NCBI GenBank assembly: GCA_002013415.1 | Contig: MAEX01000015.1 | Span: 1 to 64,000, forward strand | Source: Mycobacterium sp. D16Q14 | Lineage (GTDB): Bacteria > Actinomycetota > Actinomycetes > Mycobacteriales > Mycobacteriaceae | Direction: 5' to 3' | DNA length: 64,000 bases | Shown: positions 63,062 through 64,000 of the stretch, piece by piece | How positions within the stretch are numbered: position 1 is the first letter of the stretch | Layout: each line of letters opens with the position of its first letter | Notes under the pieces: generated by a model | The model's input: the letters and a program-made list of their open reading frames with translations, nothing else | What the model was told of the DNA's origin: nothing | Databases searched by the model: none | Translations under genes and position numbers: made by a program

Positions 63062-63868
63062 GTGTCTGACTCCTCCGGCGGTTCCCGCACGGGTGGGTCG
63101 TCGGACGAGCCCAACGGTTCAGCGCGCGGCAAAGGGTCACGCCGTGGTCGGCGCAACCGATCGCAGGGCCGAGCACAGGGCAGGGCGCAAGGCGCCGGCA
63201 CTCCGGCGGCCGCACCCGCCGCTGGCGCTTCCTCCGAATCCAATGGGGCAGCTGCCACCGGCGGAAAGGGCCGCGGGCGCGCGAAGGGCGGCACCGCAGG
63301 AATCTCGCTGCGTACCGTCCGCGAAACCTCCGCCGGTGGCCTGGTCATCGCGGGCATCGACGGCCCCAAGGATGGCCAGGTGGCGGCCCTGATCGGGCGC
63401 ACCGACCGGCGCGGCCGGATGCTCTGGTCACTGCCCAAGGGCCATATCGAACAGGGCGAAACCGCCGAACAGACCGCGATCCGCGAGGTCGCCGAGGAGA
63501 CCGGAATCCGCGGCAGCGTGCTCGCCGCACTCGGCAGCATCGACTACTGGTTTGTCACCGAGGGCCGCCGCGTACACAAGACCGTGCATCACTATCTGAT
63601 GCGCTCCCTGGGCGGCGAGCTGTCCGACGACGATGTCGAAGTCACCGAAGTCGCCTGGGTTCCCCTCGGCGAGCTGCCCACCCGTCTGGCGTACGCCGAC
63701 GAACGACGGCTGGCTGAGGTGGCCGGCGACCTCATCGACAAACTGCACTCCGGGGGGCCCGAATCGCTGCCACCCCTACCCCAATCCACGCCGAGACGGC
63801 GACCTCAAACGCACTCGAGTACCCACAGGACACCGGGCCGGCGAACCGGGCGCGGTCCGCAACAATGA
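63062..63868 (+). CDS. mutT4: NUDIX hydrolase MutT4
   Basis: This 268-residue protein has a long basic, Gly/Ala/Arg-rich N-terminus and a NUDIX domain with the full Nudix box ([23 protein letters not shown]). MutT4 (Rv3908) is one of the mycobacterial MutT-like proteins; which nucleotide it cleans is not settled. The tail is Pro/Arg-rich. The GTG start follows a leaderless -10. The stop overlaps the next ATG as ATGA. Confidence 0.92.
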   Translation: MSDSSGGSRTGGSSDEPNGSARGKGSRRGRRNRSQGRAQGRAQGAGTPAAAPAAGASSESNGAAATGGKGRGRAKGGTAGISLRTVRETSAGGLVIAGIDGPKDGQVAALIGRTDRRGRMLWSLPKGHIEQGETAEQTAIREVAEETGIRGSVLAALGSIDYWFVTEGRRVHKTVHHYLMRSLGGELSDDDVEVTEVAWVPLGELPTRLAYADERRLAEVAGDLIDKLHSGGPESLPPLPQSTPRRRPQTHSSTHRTPGRRTGRGPQQ

Positions 63869-64000
63869 CCCGACTCACGCATCGCAGCGCGACGCGTGTG
63901 GCGGCAGTACTTGCCGTCCTCGCGCTTGTCTTGCTCGGCACTCCATGGTCCGCCCCCCGCGCGCAGGCCTATCGCGACGGGCAGTTCCTCAAGGTCGTCC
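63865..64000 (+). CDS. Start of an Rv3909-like secreted or membrane protein (partial)
   Basis: The first 45 residues show a signal peptide ([24 protein letters not shown]) followed by the start of the mature part. Its place after mutT4, with an ATGA overlap, matches Rv3909, which precedes the MviN-like Rv3910 in mycobacteria. It runs out of the window at base 64000. Confidence 0.8.
   Translation, partial: MTRLTHRSATRVAAVLAVLALVLLGTPWSAPRAQAYRDGQFLKVV

Noticed and set aside
1..64000. tRNA or rRNA genes
   Set aside because: No cloverleaf or rRNA sequence was recognised in the gaps; most gaps are too short.

Overview
The window is a high-G+C actinobacterial chromosome segment that reads as a rapidly growing mycobacterium, most likely the Mycobacteroides abscessus/chelonae group. 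The reasons are an MmpS/MmpL pair, orthologues of many M. tuberculosis genes in conserved order (dnaB-rplI-rpsR-ssb-rpsF, the Rv0051-like glycosyltransferase, ponA1, the Rv0049-like gene, the PadR gene and ino1; then leuS, Mtc28 and the Rv0039c-Rv0036c-like genes; then the Rv3906c-like gene, pcnA, mutT4 and the Rv3909-like gene), a glucosylglycerate hydrolase typical of rapid growers, and many promoters whose -10 box lies 6-8 nt before the start codon (leaderless mRNAs). The species assignment is an inference; no database was searched.

Layout. 1-10 kb: end of PEP carboxylase, a TetR-controlled MmpS/MmpL exporter with a double operator, an MFS transporter, a PaiB-like flavoprotein, an SRPBCC protein, a serine beta-lactamase-fold lipoprotein and a Tat-exported DUF1906 protein. 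10-20.5 kb: an accessory block with a TetR-controlled operon of alpha/beta hydrolase, M28 peptidase and crotonase-fold protein, an IS21-type element (istA/istB), a TetR/ABC exporter pair, a frameshifted DUF1275 gene and gene fragments. 20.5-32.7 kb: core genes for replication, translation and the cell wall, then a lipoprotein, two tandem DUF1707 proteins, PadR and inositol-1-phosphate synthase.

32.7-46.4 kb: metabolic accessory genes. These are an LLM oxidoreductase, an amino acid permease, an SDR-TetR-acyl-CoA dehydrogenase-APH operon, two paralogous sensor-domain lipoproteins, a branched-chain keto-acid dehydrogenase operon with a divergent Lrp/AsnC regulator, glucosylglycerate hydrolase and an SDR. 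46.4-57.5 kb: a small overlooked gene, leuS, an Mtc28-like antigen, membrane proteins, an Abi-alpha (DUF4393) protein, YqgE, an MFS protein, a TIGR03084 protein and a PapA-type acyltransferase.

57.5-60.2 kb is the most interesting part: a small cassette between two 81-bp direct repeats, each of which supplies the overlapping 3' ends of the two flanking convergent core genes. It carries a PD-(D/E)XK nuclease-like sce7726 protein, a convergent sce7725/beta-family protein and a small membrane-anchored helical protein, a set that looks like an undescribed defence or conflict system. 60-64 kb: the calcium-motif Rv3906c-like gene, a TSUP permease, pcnA, mutT4 and the start of an Rv3909-like gene, i.e. 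the arm leading to the replication origin. leuS-dnaB and pcnA-mutT4 lie on opposite sides of oriC in M. tuberculosis but side by side here, which points to an inversion across the origin.
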